From positions 1-64,000 of the forward strand of contig UQYM01000004.1 of assembly GCA_900545315.1 (NCBI GenBank): a DNA stretch of 64,000 bases, read 5' to 3'. This document shows, one piece after another, positions 1 to 8,975 of the stretch; the stretch's first letter is position 1; each line of letters opens with the position of its first letter. This DNA is from an uncultured Alistipes sp. GTDB taxonomy: Bacteria > Bacteroidota > Bacteroidia > Bacteroidales > Rikenellaceae. Under the pieces are notes generated by a model. That model had not been told where the DNA came from. It searched no databases and was given only the letters and a program-made list of their open reading frames with translations. The position numbers were made by a program, and so were the translations under genes.

Positions 1-821
1 ATGACAAACTCTCGGATCATATCGGTTTGCTGCCGATTGTCATGATCGCCCCATCGGATACGGCCCTGATCAACGAATCGGGTGAAGAGCGACGTCGTTA
101 TCTCAACAGCCTGATCTCGCAGCTGGATCGCGACTACCTCGCCACACTGATCAAATACAATCGGATTTTGGCCGAACGCAACAAGCTGCTCAAGAATCAG
201 GCGGTTTCCAATTTCAATGAGATGCTCGAGGTGTTTGATCTGCAGCTCGCCATGTTGGGAGACTCGCTCCACAAGCGGCGTCGGGCACTGATCGAGGAGT
301 TGGCCCCCCATGTGGCGACCGCCTACACCAAACTTTCGGGGGATCGGGAAGAGGTCGAATTGAGTTACCGTTCTGAATTGAACGACACTCCGATGGATGA
401 ATTGCTGCGTCAATCCCGGTCCAAAGATCTGATCAATCAGTTCACCACCTGCGGTGTACATCGAGATGATATCCGGATGAGCATCGGGGGCTATCCGCTG
501 CGCAAATACGGTTCACAAGGACAGCAAAAGTCCTTTCTGGTCGCCCTGAAACTGGCTCAATACGATCTGGTGATGGCCCACAGCGATCAACAGCCGATCC
601 TGCTGCTGGACGATATTTTCGACAAACTCGACATGCAACGGGTCGAACAGTTGATTGGTATGGTCTCCGAAGAGCGTTTCGGACAGATTTTTATTACCGA
701 CTGCAACAAAGTGCGGCTTGAAGGTATTTTACGGAGCAACCGATGCGACTATACGCTATTTAACGTTACAGACGGCAACATCCATCCGGCCTTGAAGGCG
801 GATAACTCAACCAACATGTAG
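1..821 (+). CDS. recF: DNA replication/repair protein RecF, C-terminal part (5' end outside window)
   Basis: RecF is an SMC-like ATPase that helps load RecA at single-strand gaps. The frame is open from base 3, before the first possible start codon, so the gene enters from the left. About 273 residues are present, and the N-terminal Walker A part is missing. The ABC signature region (YGSQGQQKSF, near 505-535) and Walker B (ILLLDDIFDKLD, near 600-635) are visible, followed by the usual FITDCN segment. A DUF721 gene follows, which is a common Bacteroidetes arrangement. There is no sign of damage in the visible part. Confidence 0.95.
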   Translation, partial: DKLSDHIGLLPIVMIAPSDTALINESGEERRRYLNSLISQLDRDYLATLIKYNRILAERNKLLKNQAVSNFNEMLEVFDLQLAMLGDSLHKRRRALIEELAPHVATAYTKLSGDREEVELSYRSELNDTPMDELLRQSRSKDLINQFTTCGVHRDDIRMSIGGYPLRKYGSQGQQKSFLVALKLAQYDLVMAHSDQQPILLLDDIFDKLDMQRVEQLIGMVSEERFGQIFITDCNKVRLEGILRSNRCDYTLFNVTDGNIHPALKADNSTNM

Positions 822-899
822 CCGTGCATTAAATAAAATTTCCTGCGGCCCTCAGAATTCGGTTTTGAATGACACAACGACTGCTGCTTACTATTTGTC

Positions 900-1193
900 A
901 TGAGACGCAAAGACCCCATACGAATCGGCGATGCGATCAACGAAATGTTTCTTTCTGTACCGCACATTGCCCGCAAGATCGCCGAAGCCAAGATTCCAGA
1001 CCGCTGGCCCCTGCTGGTCGGGCCGGTCATTGCTGCCTATACGACCCGGATGGAGGTCCGCAACGGGAGGCTTTTTGTCTATATCAGCTCATCGGTTGCC
1101 CGACATGAACTCTTCATGCGCCGCGAAACCCTCAAAGACGAAATCAACCGACTCTCCGGCATGCAGGTCATTTCTACCATTATTGTCAAATAA
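900..1193 (+). CDS. DUF721 (DciA-like) protein
   Basis: This small 97-residue protein has the DUF721 pattern: an N-terminal helix (IGDAINEMF), a DRWPLLVGPVIAAYTTRMEVRNG core and a SSVARHEL/FMRRETL segment. DUF721 proteins are related to DciA, which helps load the replicative helicase in many bacteria; that role is inferred here. It lies 78 nt after recF on the same strand, and pairing with recF is typical in Bacteroidetes. The ATG at 900 gives the usual family length. No promoter was seen in the gap, so it may be cotranscribed with recF. Confidence 0.85.
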   Translation: MRRKDPIRIGDAINEMFLSVPHIARKIAEAKIPDRWPLLVGPVIAAYTTRMEVRNGRLFVYISSSVARHELFMRRETLKDEINRLSGMQVISTIIVK

Positions 1194-1202
1194 GCAGTGA
1201 CC

Positions 1203-1250
1203 CTTCTACTTCTACTTCTACTTCTACTTCTACTTCTACTTCTACTTCTA
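1203..1250. repeat. Hexanucleotide tandem repeat (CTTCTA)8
   Basis: Eight exact head-to-tail copies of CTTCTA run from 1203 to 1250. They are followed by decayed units (GTCCTA, TTCCTA) up to about 1266. The repeat begins about 10 nt after the DUF721 stop codon. It would encode poly-Leu on one strand and Arg-Ser on the other, but no convincing gene spans it. Unit-number changes by replication slippage are likely. Confidence 0.9.
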
Positions 1251-1625
1251 GTCCTATTCCTACTCCTGCCCCCGCAACCACATTCCAGCCTCAATTACCA
1301 AACGCTCCCGGCATTTCGCTGCTTCATGCCCCCTGAACCTGAAGCCCGGAACCCGTCGTTCCTAAGACATTCCCTGTTGTTGTCGCCCTACACCGCCCCA
1401 CGCCGCCCCATCCTGCTACAACTTGTCACCCACTCACAAACACTCCCGGGCTCGTCGTTTTCTCAAAACATCAGGCATAAAGCCAACATACGCTGTTAGT
1501 AGATCTGCACAAACAAGCACACCGAATCGAGACAGAAAAGCAACCAGCATACAATTCCAAAATCATCCACAATTTCTCAGCCATTCATAAAAGCGATGGC
1601 CAAGCTGCTGGTCAATTTATAACTC

Positions 1626-1666
1626 AAAAAAATCGGGGAAAGAGTCTGATAACTCTTTCCCCGATT
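1626..1666 (-). terminator. Rho-independent terminator of the FKBP lipoprotein gene
   Basis: There is a perfect 15-bp stem (1631-1645 with 1652-1666) with a 6-nt loop. On the minus strand the stem is followed by five T residues (1626-1630). It sits just after the stop codon of the minus-strand gene ending at 1714. Confidence 0.9.
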
Positions 1667-1713
1667 CAGAGGATTATCGGATAGTAAAGCGTTTGCTTTT
1701 TTATCCGTGTAAA

Positions 1714-2445
1714 TTATTGGGCCTTATTGGCAGTTTTGTTCGGCTGATTGAGATTCAGTTTGCCTTTAACAGGCTGGTTGAGTTTGGCGGTATCGCCGGG
1801 CATCACATCCAACACTTTTACGTGAAACTGCAAAGCCTGGTTCGGGCCGATTACCTGACCGGCACCACGCTCACCATATGCCAAATTGGACGGAATCCAC
1901 AAATTGAGCTCGCCACCTTTACCTACCAACTGCAAACCTTCGATCCAACCGGGCAGCATACCCTGCAGCGGGAAGGTTGCCGTATCCTGAGGAGCAAATA
2001 CGTTACCGTCTTTCAACTTGCCTTCGTAAACAACACGGAGCGTATCAGCAACCGTAATTTTCTGTGCATCACCCGGAGTTACGATCTCGTAGAGCAGGCC
2101 GGTTGCACTCTTCTTCACATTGGCATTGTTCTTCTCGACATCAGCCAGGAACTGTTCACTAGCCTTTTTCTCTTTCAGCGGCATGCGAACCTGGAAATAT
2201 TCACGCATAAATGCAAATGCCTGCTCCTGACCCATTACGGATGTGTCACCTTTCATAGCCGCACGGATACCTGCAGCAACTACATTGACATCCAGTGTGC
2301 TATCAATCTTTTTCGCGTAAAGACCAAAATCGACGCCCATTGCATAAGCCAATGAGTCCGATTCTGATTTGGGTGTTCCGGCACCGGCACCGCATGAGCT
2401 GAGCACCACTGCTGCGAACGTTCCAAGAATTGCAATCTTTTTCAT
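1714..2445 (-). CDS. FKBP-type peptidyl-prolyl isomerase, lipoprotein
   Basis: This is a 243-residue cis-trans prolyl isomerase, probably anchored as a lipoprotein and acting on folding outside the cytoplasm. The N-terminus MKKIAILGTFAAVVLSSC is a lipoprotein signal with Cys18. A helical FKBP_N dimerisation region (about residues 30-110) is followed by the FKBP domain (about 120-225), with VYEGKLKDGNVF, LPGWIEGLQLV and IPSNLAYGERG. This is the Mip/FkpA layout. The C-terminal tail is Asn/Lys-rich. It is transcribed alone, with its own -7 box and terminator. Confidence 0.92.
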   Translation of the reverse strand: MKKIAILGTFAAVVLSSCGAGAGTPKSESDSLAYAMGVDFGLYAKKIDSTLDVNVVAAGIRAAMKGDTSVMGQEQAFAFMREYFQVRMPLKEKKASEQFLADVEKNNANVKKSATGLLYEIVTPGDAQKITVADTLRVVYEGKLKDGNVFAPQDTATFPLQGMLPGWIEGLQLVGKGGELNLWIPSNLAYGERGAGQVIGPNQALQFHVKVLDVMPGDTAKLNQPVKGKLNLNQPNKTANKAQ

Positions 2446-2538
2446 GGTGTTTAAATTCTAAAATTATGATTGTTTAACGTTTCTATTTCAAAATTGGTAT
2501 ACATTTCTCCACAAAATGCAGGTGAAAAAATGCGACTG

Positions 2539-2546
2539 CAAACATA
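2539..2546 (-). promoter_or_regulatory. -7 box for the FKBP lipoprotein gene
   Basis: The minus strand reads TATGTTTG, matching the Bacteroidetes TAnnTTTG box. It would give a leader of roughly 85-90 nt. No good -33 element was seen. Confidence 0.5.
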
Positions 2547-2611
2547 AATAAATTCAGTGAATCACGAGCATCTTTCGCAAAATAATTTTCACCGGCACAA
2601 AATCCAGCTAC

Positions 2612-3964
2612 TCAATATCCTGTTCCAGGTTTCCGCAACACGAATTGCAGCCACACCAATCCGAGTACAGCAGCCAGTGTAGAGGCTGCCAGAATGGCTA
2701 TTTTACCAGCTGCTACCAGGGTTAGGTTGGAGAAGGCCAGATTGTCAATAAAAATCGACATAGTAAAACCGATACCTCCCAGGCAAGCCACACCGGTCAA
2801 CATTTTCCAATTGACGCCATGCGGCAAGGTTGCCAACCCCAAACGCCATACCAACCAACTCATCAACAGGATCCCCAATGGTTTTCCGATGACCAGTCCC
2901 GAGATGATCCCCAATCCCTGGGAACTATGCAAAATGTGAAGATCCTCGGGGCCGGCAAACTCCACTCCTGCATTCGCCAGCGCAAAAACCGGCATGATAA
3001 AAAATGCCACAGTGTGATGCAGGGAGTGCTCCAAACGTTGCGCCGGGCTGATCGTGCTGGCCGTCACCTTACGCTTCTGCAGCAGGGTACGCAGCTGGCG
3101 TGGATTGCAGAGTACCTCGACGCCGGGAATATCCCGATGGCGAAATTCATTGATAAAATGGCGGGTTTTTCGGATAAAATAGGGTTTCGAATAGCGGGGA
3201 ACGGCCGGAATCGTCAACGCAATCAGCACCCCGGCAATCGTTGCATGCACCCCGGAATAGAGGAACAGGATCCACAGAACAATACTCGGGATCAGATAAA
3301 ACTTCATGGCATAGACATGCAGCCGATTCAGCAGAATCAGAAACAGGAAAACCACTCCGGCGGCCACCAACAGCGTTACATTGATCTCCGTCGAATAGAA
3401 CAGAGCGATGACCAGAATGGCTCCGAGGTCATCGACAATGGCCAAGGCTGTCAAAAAGACCTTTAAGGAGAGAGGAACCCGATTCCCCAACAGGGATAAT
3501 ACGCCGATCGCGAAGGCAATATCGGTAGCCATGGGAATTCCCCACCCGGAGGCCTGCTCACTTCCCGCATTGAATAGCAGATAGATGATGGCCGGGAACA
3601 GCATTCCTCCGATTGCAGCGGCGATGGGCATCGCTGCCTGACGGGGGCTGGAGAGTTCGCCAGCAATGATTTCGCGTTTGATCTCCAAACCGACATAAAA
3701 GAAGAAGATGACCATCAGACCGTCATTGATCCAATGCTCGACACTCTTTGACAGGGCAAATCCATCGAAACCGATGGTAAAATTGCGGTGCAGGATTCCG
3801 TAATACCACTCTTTGGTTGCCGGGAGGTTTCCCAACAACAGGGCCAACAGCATAAAGATCACCAACATCACGCCACCAGCCCAGGGGCTGTGCATAAACC
3901 AGTAATAGCGTTCGGAAAAGAGGTAGATCCTGCGACGCCGGGCAAAACTCACATGACGGGCCAT
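2612..3964 (-). CDS. nhaA: Na+/H+ antiporter NhaA
   Basis: NhaA is an inner-membrane antiporter that expels Na+ in exchange for protons. The 450-residue protein has about a dozen hydrophobic segments and the family landmarks GLEIKREI, ATDIAFAIGVL and the paired aspartates of LAIVDDLGAI that carry ions. It is longer than the roughly 390-residue E. coli protein, mainly through a hydrophilic loop near residues 270-310 (FINEFRHRDIPGVEVL...). The N-terminus is Arg-rich before the first membrane helix. It appears monocistronic and may share the sodium cycle with the decarboxylase pump at 48.8-53 kb. Confidence 0.95.
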   Translation of the reverse strand: MARHVSFARRRRIYLFSERYYWFMHSPWAGGVMLVIFMLLALLLGNLPATKEWYYGILHRNFTIGFDGFALSKSVEHWINDGLMVIFFFYVGLEIKREIIAGELSSPRQAAMPIAAAIGGMLFPAIIYLLFNAGSEQASGWGIPMATDIAFAIGVLSLLGNRVPLSLKVFLTALAIVDDLGAILVIALFYSTEINVTLLVAAGVVFLFLILLNRLHVYAMKFYLIPSIVLWILFLYSGVHATIAGVLIALTIPAVPRYSKPYFIRKTRHFINEFRHRDIPGVEVLCNPRQLRTLLQKRKVTASTISPAQRLEHSLHHTVAFFIMPVFALANAGVEFAGPEDLHILHSSQGLGIISGLVIGKPLGILLMSWLVWRLGLATLPHGVNWKMLTGVACLGGIGFTMSIFIDNLAFSNLTLVAAGKIAILAASTLAAVLGLVWLQFVLRKPGTGY

Positions 3965-4349
3965 AACATTCGGCTTTTACAATTAATAAGTCAAATATTG
4001 GGTCAAAAGTTCAGGGGGCATTTCAGCGGTTGAGCAGGCTCCGACAGTAAAGGCATCAAGGAAGTAAAACCGTCAAAATTTGATTCCAGTTCATTCCCCG
4101 CATCCGCTTCATTCCTCCTCGCCTGAAGGTCTATTTCATAACTTTCTCAACACGAACGTTCGGAACATTCTCCTCGTAAAGTTTAATTCCTCTTCTGAGA
4201 CCTACAAAGCACTATCAATCATTCGATAGCAAACCTAAAAATCGGTCTTAAAGGGATCAAGTCCTGCTTCACATATCAGTACGCCAGACTCTCATCGAGG
4301 CTTACGACCAAGCAATCGCATCAGGCTAGGTAGGGGCAGCCCACTTTAA
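3965..4349. other. Spacer between nhaA and the agmatinase-family gene
   Basis: I see no gene and no clear terminator here. The + strand is C-rich in 4080-4200. The nhaA promoter should lie at the left end, but no good TAnnTTTG box was found. Confidence 0.5.
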
Positions 4350-5399
4350 TTACACTTTTAACGTCAGGTTACACAATTTATACAAAATACGTGCCCCGAC
4401 ATTGGCATCCCACTCGTCATCCCGCGCTGGAGACACTTCGCACAAGTCAAACCCGACAATTTCACGTCCCGACTCAACAACACGTACCAACAAATAGACC
4501 GCCTCACGGAACGACAATCCACCAGGAACAGGGGTCCCGGTATGGGGACAATTATCCGGGCTCAGCCCATCGATGTCGAAACTGACATAAACCTGCTGCG
4601 GCAGTCTCTCCACAATACGATTGCAAACCTGCTGCCAACTCTCCCCGGCAAACTCGGCTGCCGCCAATTCGTGATCGGGAAACTGCACGACCCGATGGTC
4701 TGTACGTGCCGTTTCGAGCTCTTCGTCACAAAAGTCGCGAATACCCACCTGCACCAACGTTTCGATGCCGGGCGCCTCCTGCAGCGCATTATACATAATC
4801 GAGGCGTGCGAATAGGTGAATCCTTCGTAAGCCTCTCGTAAATCGGCATGCGCGTCGATATGCAAAATACCCAAACCGGGATACCGCTCAGCCATCACTT
4901 GCATCAAGCCCAGCGGTACACTGTGGTCTCCACCGACAATGCCCACCTTCTTGCCCTCATCGACCCACCGTTTCGACTCCGTGTAAACATAACGGTTCAG
5001 TTCGATCGACGCTTTATTGACTCTACGCAGGCGTCGCTGCACAAAATCGGCTTCGGTAGAACCACCATTCTCCAGATAGGACATCACCTGCAACGCCTCC
5101 TGCCGCAACCGACTGCTGCGTGGAAGGAGTGTATCGTCCATCTCCAGAGTTCCGATTCCCCGTTTCCATCCACCGGGGTTGTGCACGTCGTACAGATCAA
5201 CCTGCATCGATGCATCGAGAATGGCATCCGGTCCAAGCGCCGTACCTCCACCATAGGAGGCCGTCACCTCCCACGGCACCGGAAACAGCACCAAACTGGA
5301 CTCCTCCGGTGTAAACGGCATTCCAAAATAGCAACCGTTGTTAATGCCTGGAGCATTGGGATCGAAATCCACAGGAATATTTTTTTCCATCATTGACAT
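4350..5399 (-). CDS. Agmatinase/arginase-family ureohydrolase
   Basis: This 349-residue enzyme belongs to the ureohydrolase superfamily, which cleaves guanidino or formimino groups using two Mn2+ ions. The metal ligands are present in GGDHSVPLG, HIDAHADLR and SFDIDGLSP. The long N-terminal part (about 120 residues before GGDH) is typical of Bacteroidetes members annotated as agmatinase. Formimidoylglutamase or another guanidine substrate cannot be excluded. The start could be any of the first Met codons (MSMM); the first is used here. No polyamine gene is adjacent. Confidence 0.85.
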   Translation of the reverse strand: MSMMEKNIPVDFDPNAPGINNGCYFGMPFTPEESSLVLFPVPWEVTASYGGGTALGPDAILDASMQVDLYDVHNPGGWKRGIGTLEMDDTLLPRSSRLRQEALQVMSYLENGGSTEADFVQRRLRRVNKASIELNRYVYTESKRWVDEGKKVGIVGGDHSVPLGLMQVMAERYPGLGILHIDAHADLREAYEGFTYSHASIMYNALQEAPGIETLVQVGIRDFCDEELETARTDHRVVQFPDHELAAAEFAGESWQQVCNRIVERLPQQVYVSFDIDGLSPDNCPHTGTPVPGGLSFREAVYLLVRVVESGREIVGFDLCEVSPARDDEWDANVGARILYKLCNLTLKV

Positions 5400-5557
5400 T
5401 TTTTTCAGTTTGACGATTAATCGAGTGTATATCGATTCCTCAACGAATTTATAGGGAAACCGTGCAATCCATCACAGCACATCTCACTGTAAAATGACCG
5501 ATAATCACTGTTCTAATTCACCAAAATTATAATACACCCGGATTATACTTGCGTTCC

Positions 5558-5565
5558 AAAGATAG
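5558..5565 (-). promoter_or_regulatory. -7 box upstream of the agmatinase-family gene
   Basis: The minus strand reads TATCTTTG, an exact TAnnTTTG match about 160 nt before the start codon. No convincing -33 TTTG lies at the usual distance. Confidence 0.5.
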
Positions 5566-5599
5566 GAAAATTTGGTGATCTCACATTAAAGCAGTATCT

Positions 5600-5835
5600 T
5601 CCGCTAAATTTCTTTAACAACCCCAATAGGCATCACCTACGATTTACAAGAAATTCGTGCCGCTATTTGCACCTTTTTCCATGTGCAACCACAATATTCA
5701 CCATAGCGGAACGTTATATCAAAAGATGACCGGTATCGTTGTGAAATGAAGCCGGGGATCTGTTTTTCATAATCAATACATTAAGTTGGGTGGCTACCGC
5801 CGTGAACATTCTGTCCACGGCGGTAGTTTTATTGG
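5600..5835 (+). ncRNA. Candidate structured noncoding RNA (unassigned)
   Basis: A two-part hairpin occupies 5656-5713: CCGCTAT (5660-5666) pairs with 5703-5709, and directly inside it TTGCAC (5667-5672) pairs with GTGCAA (5683-5688). Three more base pairs extend it outside a single mismatch. About 80 nt later a strong + strand terminator ends the unit. No + strand coding gene lies upstream for that terminator to serve. The 5' end is unknown and the family was not recognised. Confidence 0.35.
5794..5830 (+). terminator. Orphan rho-independent terminator
   Basis: There is a perfect 11-bp stem (5794-5804 with 5816-5826) with an 11-nt loop, followed by TTTTATT on the + strand. The nearest upstream gene is on the opposite strand and transcribed away from it. 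Confidence 0.8.
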
Positions 5836-6126
5836 GACGTTATGCTCTCGCAACTTTCAACGCTACTACACACCCACTCCAACCCTCAACCACCTCTCCA
5901 ACCACTTTATTGGTACATAATACTACTCTTTTCCCCCCGCTCGACTCTTCCAATTTCGCCGTAGTCTCCACATACACTCAGCCCTCTAACGGCAATTTCA
6001 CACTTTTCGCCACCATCCTTATATCATCCCCCTCACATATCCCCACCGACTTCACAAAAAAAGATCCGTCCGGAAATAAATACCGGCAAAATCGATCGAA
6101 GCAGAATAATCTCGACCAGATTTACC

Positions 6127-6134
6127 TATTTTTG
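6127..6134 (+). promoter_or_regulatory. -7 box for pdxB
   Basis: TATTTTTG matches TAnnTTTG and lies 57 nt before the pdxB ATG. No TTTG was seen at the -33 distance. Confidence 0.5.
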
Positions 6135-6191
6135 CCCAGGGTCATATTTTATTAGACGCATAAAATTTCTCTCCCGTATTACAATAAAAAT

Positions 6192-7232
6192 ATGCAGACG
6201 AAACCTCTGATTGTAGCCGACTGTGACATTCCATTTTTACAAGGTGTTCTCGAACCCTATGCCGAGGTGCATTACCTCAAAGGGAGCGAAATTACGGCAG
6301 GCGATGTTCGAGACGCTGAGGTGCTCATCACCCGAACCCGAACCCGCTGCGACGAACAGCTCCTGGCCGGTTCATCCGTTCGACTGATTGCCACCGCCAC
6401 CATTGGCTTTGACCATATCGATCTGGATTACTGCGCTCGCCATAACATTCGTGTCACAACGGCTGCCGGATGCAATGCGAGAGGCGTCCTGCAGTATGTC
6501 ATGGCTGTACTGCTCCGTTTCGCTGCAAACGAAGGATGGCAACCCCAACAACGTACTTTAGGAGTTGTCGGGGTCGGACACGTGGGCTCTTTGATTGCCG
6601 AATATGGCCAACTGTTCGGATTCCAGATTCTCTGTTGCGATCCGCCCCGTATGCGTCAAGATTCCTCGTTGGGATTTCTTCCACTCGAAGATATGCTTCC
6701 ACAGTGTGACATCGTGACGCTGCACGTACCCTACGCTCAAACCGGCACCGATCGAACAGCAGGCATGGCCTCGACCGATTTTTTTGCTCGCATGCGTACT
6801 GGTGCCGACTTTATCAACTGCTCCCGCGGCCCGGTCATGGAGGATGAAGCGCTGCTAAAGGCGCTGCGCGACGGTAAGCTGAACCATATAGCCATCGACA
6901 CCTGGAACCACGAGCCGCATCTCAATGCCGAGCTACTGGAAAGGGCATTGTGTGCCACACCACACATTGCCGGCTATTCGATTCAAGGTAAGGCTGCCGG
7001 AACAGCTGCTGTTGTCCAGGCCGTTGCACGACAATACGAATGGCCACTCTCTTCTTGGTATCCGGCTGAAGTTACGCCGACTCAACCCAATCGCTCCATC
7101 ACCTGGACCGAACTGCAACAGACGATGTCGCACTATTTCGACATCGAGGCTGAGACGGCTGAACTCAAAGCTCACCCGGAACGATTCGAGCAGTTACGCA
7201 ACCACTACACCTATCGCACCGAATTCTTTTAG
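6192..7232 (+). CDS. pdxB: 4-phosphoerythronate dehydrogenase PdxB
   Basis: PdxB oxidises 4-phospho-D-erythronate in the deoxyxylulose-5-phosphate-dependent route to pyridoxal phosphate. The 346-residue protein is a D-isomer-specific 2-hydroxyacid dehydrogenase. It has an N-terminal substrate part (VADCDIPFLQGVLEPYAEV, LITRTRTRC), a Rossmann fold (GVVGVGHVGSLIAEYG), the CSRGPVMEDEAL segment and the PHIAGYSIQGKAAGT motif with the catalytic His. The C-terminal 80 residues fit the PdxB dimerisation domain, which separates it from SerA-type enzymes. It is transcribed alone. Confidence 0.93.
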   Translation: MQTKPLIVADCDIPFLQGVLEPYAEVHYLKGSEITAGDVRDAEVLITRTRTRCDEQLLAGSSVRLIATATIGFDHIDLDYCARHNIRVTTAAGCNARGVLQYVMAVLLRFAANEGWQPQQRTLGVVGVGHVGSLIAEYGQLFGFQILCCDPPRMRQDSSLGFLPLEDMLPQCDIVTLHVPYAQTGTDRTAGMASTDFFARMRTGADFINCSRGPVMEDEALLKALRDGKLNHIAIDTWNHEPHLNAELLERALCATPHIAGYSIQGKAAGTAAVVQAVARQYEWPLSSWYPAEVTPTQPNRSITWTELQQTMSHYFDIEAETAELKAHPERFEQLRNHYTYRTEFF

Positions 7233-7772
7233 ACAAATAGACGGCACATGTCGATTTCGCACTGCAAAAAACAGGGCGCTATAAAATTTATTTTTGCTCC
7301 GATTCAGCATCACCCATAATAACTTATATTACATCTCGCCATACAGTATTTTCAATATATGGGGATCCCATCTCTATAACTGGGCCAACTTGCCTGCGTC
7401 TATGCGGGTCCCAATAAAATTAAGGATCAATCCGCCACCTCATTTTTAGCTCATGCCGTCTAAATCAATGCGACGAGCCTTCAACCTGGAGACGAGTCTG
7501 GGCAAGACAAAGAGGCAGGACGTACACTGCCGGAATCGCATACTTCGATCTGCACACAAAGGGCTCTGACGGCTTATCGTACAAAGGTTCCAGACCGATT
7601 CAATCGATCCAATCTTCGCTCCATTTTCACCGCTTTCACGGACGATTTAATCGCCCGATAGGCTCATCCTGTCCTGGCCATAAATAGCTAATTCACACGA
7701 TTATTTCACACATTTGCACCTCTTCTCGATTTAATATCTTATCTTTGTCCGTAAGATTCACTTTAGCTGACC
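7233..7772. other. Spacer between pdxB and pyrD
   Basis: This 540-nt stretch has no recognisable gene. Apart from the pyrD promoter at its right end, I see no strong hairpin or repeat. Confidence 0.5.
7713..7747 (+). promoter_or_regulatory. Promoter of pyrD
   Basis: A TATCTTTG -7 box (7740-7747) lies 25 nt before the start codon, with TTTG at 7713-7716. The 23-nt spacing is a little longer than the 19-20 nt usual in this phylum. Confidence 0.6.
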
Positions 7773-8975
7773 ATGTACAAACAAATTCTTCGCCCACTAC
7801 TCTTTCAATTACCACCTGAAACCATTCACCATTTGGTAATTTTGGGCTTGCGGATTCTCCACTTTATTCCCGGAGGACGCCTACTGTCACGTGCCTGCTT
7901 CTCGATGCGTCACCCTTCCCTCGAACGTGAGGTGTTCAGCATCCGTTTCCCGAACCCCATCGGTTTGGCCGCAGGATTCGACAAAGACGCCGAAGTGTAT
8001 GAAGAGATCGCCGCCATGGGATTCGGCTTTGTAGAGGTGGGAACCATCACCCCCCAACCTCAACCCGGTAACCCCAAGCCTCGCGTTTTCCGGCTGCCGG
8101 CAGATCACGCCCTGATCAACCGCATGGGGTTCAATAATCAGGGTGTAGCCAGCGCTGTACACCGTTTTTACAGACGTAACAGATTGCGTCCCAATCGCCG
8201 TTCGGTTATCCTGGGCGGGAATCTCGGCAAAAACACCCTCACCCCAAATGAAAAGGCAGCTGCAGATTACCTGCGTCTGTTCCGCAGTCTATACGAATAT
8301 GTCAACTACTTTGTAATCAATGTCAGCTGTCCGAATATTGCCAATTTGGCCTGCCTGCAAAACAAGGACAACCTGAAAGAGCTGCTGCAGGGGTTGATCG
8401 ATTTCCGTCGTGGACAGAACCAATATCGGCCCATTTTGTTGAAAATTTCACCCGATCTGAGTCAAGAGCAGGTCGATGAGATGATCGAGGTATTGATCGA
8501 AAACGGACTCGACGGCATTGTGGCCACCAATACGACAACCCGACGTGACGGTTTGCAGACGCCGGCCGATCTGGTTGCGGAGATTGGCAAAGGGGGCATG
8601 AGTGGCGGTCCATTGACCAAACGTTCGCTCGAAATGGTTCGTTACATTCACGAAAAGACCGAAGGACGTTTCCCGATTATCGGTGTAGGAGGCATCATGA
8701 CCGAAGATGACGCCATTGCCATGTTGGACGCTGGAGCCAGCCTGATCGAGATCTACACCGGATTCATTTATAATGGTCCCGGCTTCGTCAAACGTATTTG
8801 CAAACGGCTCAAAGAGGAGGCACTCCGCAAAGAACAAGCTGCTCTTCAAGCAGAAAAAGCGCAAAAGGCTGCTGAATCCACAACAGACCAGAACAAAAAA
8901 GATATTGAGCAGCCTACCGATTCAGATAGAAGCAAAACAGAAACGGCAGACACCGAGCAGTCTTCAAGCCGATAG
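7773..8975 (+). CDS. pyrD: Dihydroorotate dehydrogenase (quinone), class 2
   Basis: PyrD oxidises dihydroorotate to orotate and passes electrons to membrane quinone. Class 2 features are clear: an N-terminal membrane-associating helical region (residues 1-40), NPIGLAAGFDKDAEV, VEVGTITPQPQPGNPKPR, NRMGFNN, NVSCPN, KISPDLS, ATNTTTRR, SGGPL and GVGGI. The enzyme should end near residue 345. It is followed by about 55 residues of Lys/Glu/Gln/Ser-rich sequence ending in EQSSSR. That tail is unusual for the family; I see no frameshift that would explain it. A palindromic terminator follows. Confidence 0.95.
   Translation: MYKQILRPLLFQLPPETIHHLVILGLRILHFIPGGRLLSRACFSMRHPSLEREVFSIRFPNPIGLAAGFDKDAEVYEEIAAMGFGFVEVGTITPQPQPGNPKPRVFRLPADHALINRMGFNNQGVASAVHRFYRRNRLRPNRRSVILGGNLGKNTLTPNEKAAADYLRLFRSLYEYVNYFVINVSCPNIANLACLQNKDNLKELLQGLIDFRRGQNQYRPILLKISPDLSQEQVDEMIEVLIENGLDGIVATNTTTRRDGLQTPADLVAEIGKGGMSGGPLTKRSLEMVRYIHEKTEGRFPIIGVGGIMTEDDAIAMLDAGASLIEIYTGFIYNGPGFVKRICKRLKEEALRKEQAALQAEKAQKAAESTTDQNKKDIEQPTDSDRSKTETADTEQSSSR

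Larger units (their letters stand above)
1194..1713. other. Spacer between DUF721 gene and FKBP lipoprotein gene
   Basis: The spacer holds the hexamer repeat at its left and a minus-strand terminator at its right. Between about 1260 and 1480 the + strand is rich in C and poor in G. The open frames crossing it are low-complexity (poly-Leu, Pro-rich) and look noncoding. Confidence 0.6.
5400..6191. other. Long spacer between the agmatinase-family gene and pdxB
   Basis: It contains the divergent promoter region, the candidate RNA with its terminator, and a G-poor, C-rich stretch (about 5840-6060). A 121-residue open frame through that stretch is Thr/Ser/Pro-rich, resembles no family I know and is taken as noncoding. 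Confidence 0.55.

Noticed and set aside
1197..1499. Open frame of 100 codons across the hexamer repeat, beginning with poly-Leu
   Set aside because: It is produced by the (CTTCTA)n repeat followed by skewed noncoding sequence. It has no family resemblance and no promoter.
1693..2355. 220-codon open frame opposite the FKBP lipoprotein gene
   Set aside because: It is antisense to a gene with a clear lipoprotein signal and FKBP domain, and has no support of its own.
5790..6155. Open frame of 121 codons before pdxB
   Set aside because: It lies in G-poor sequence, is Thr/Ser/Pro-rich, overlaps a terminator at its start and the pdxB -7 box at its end.
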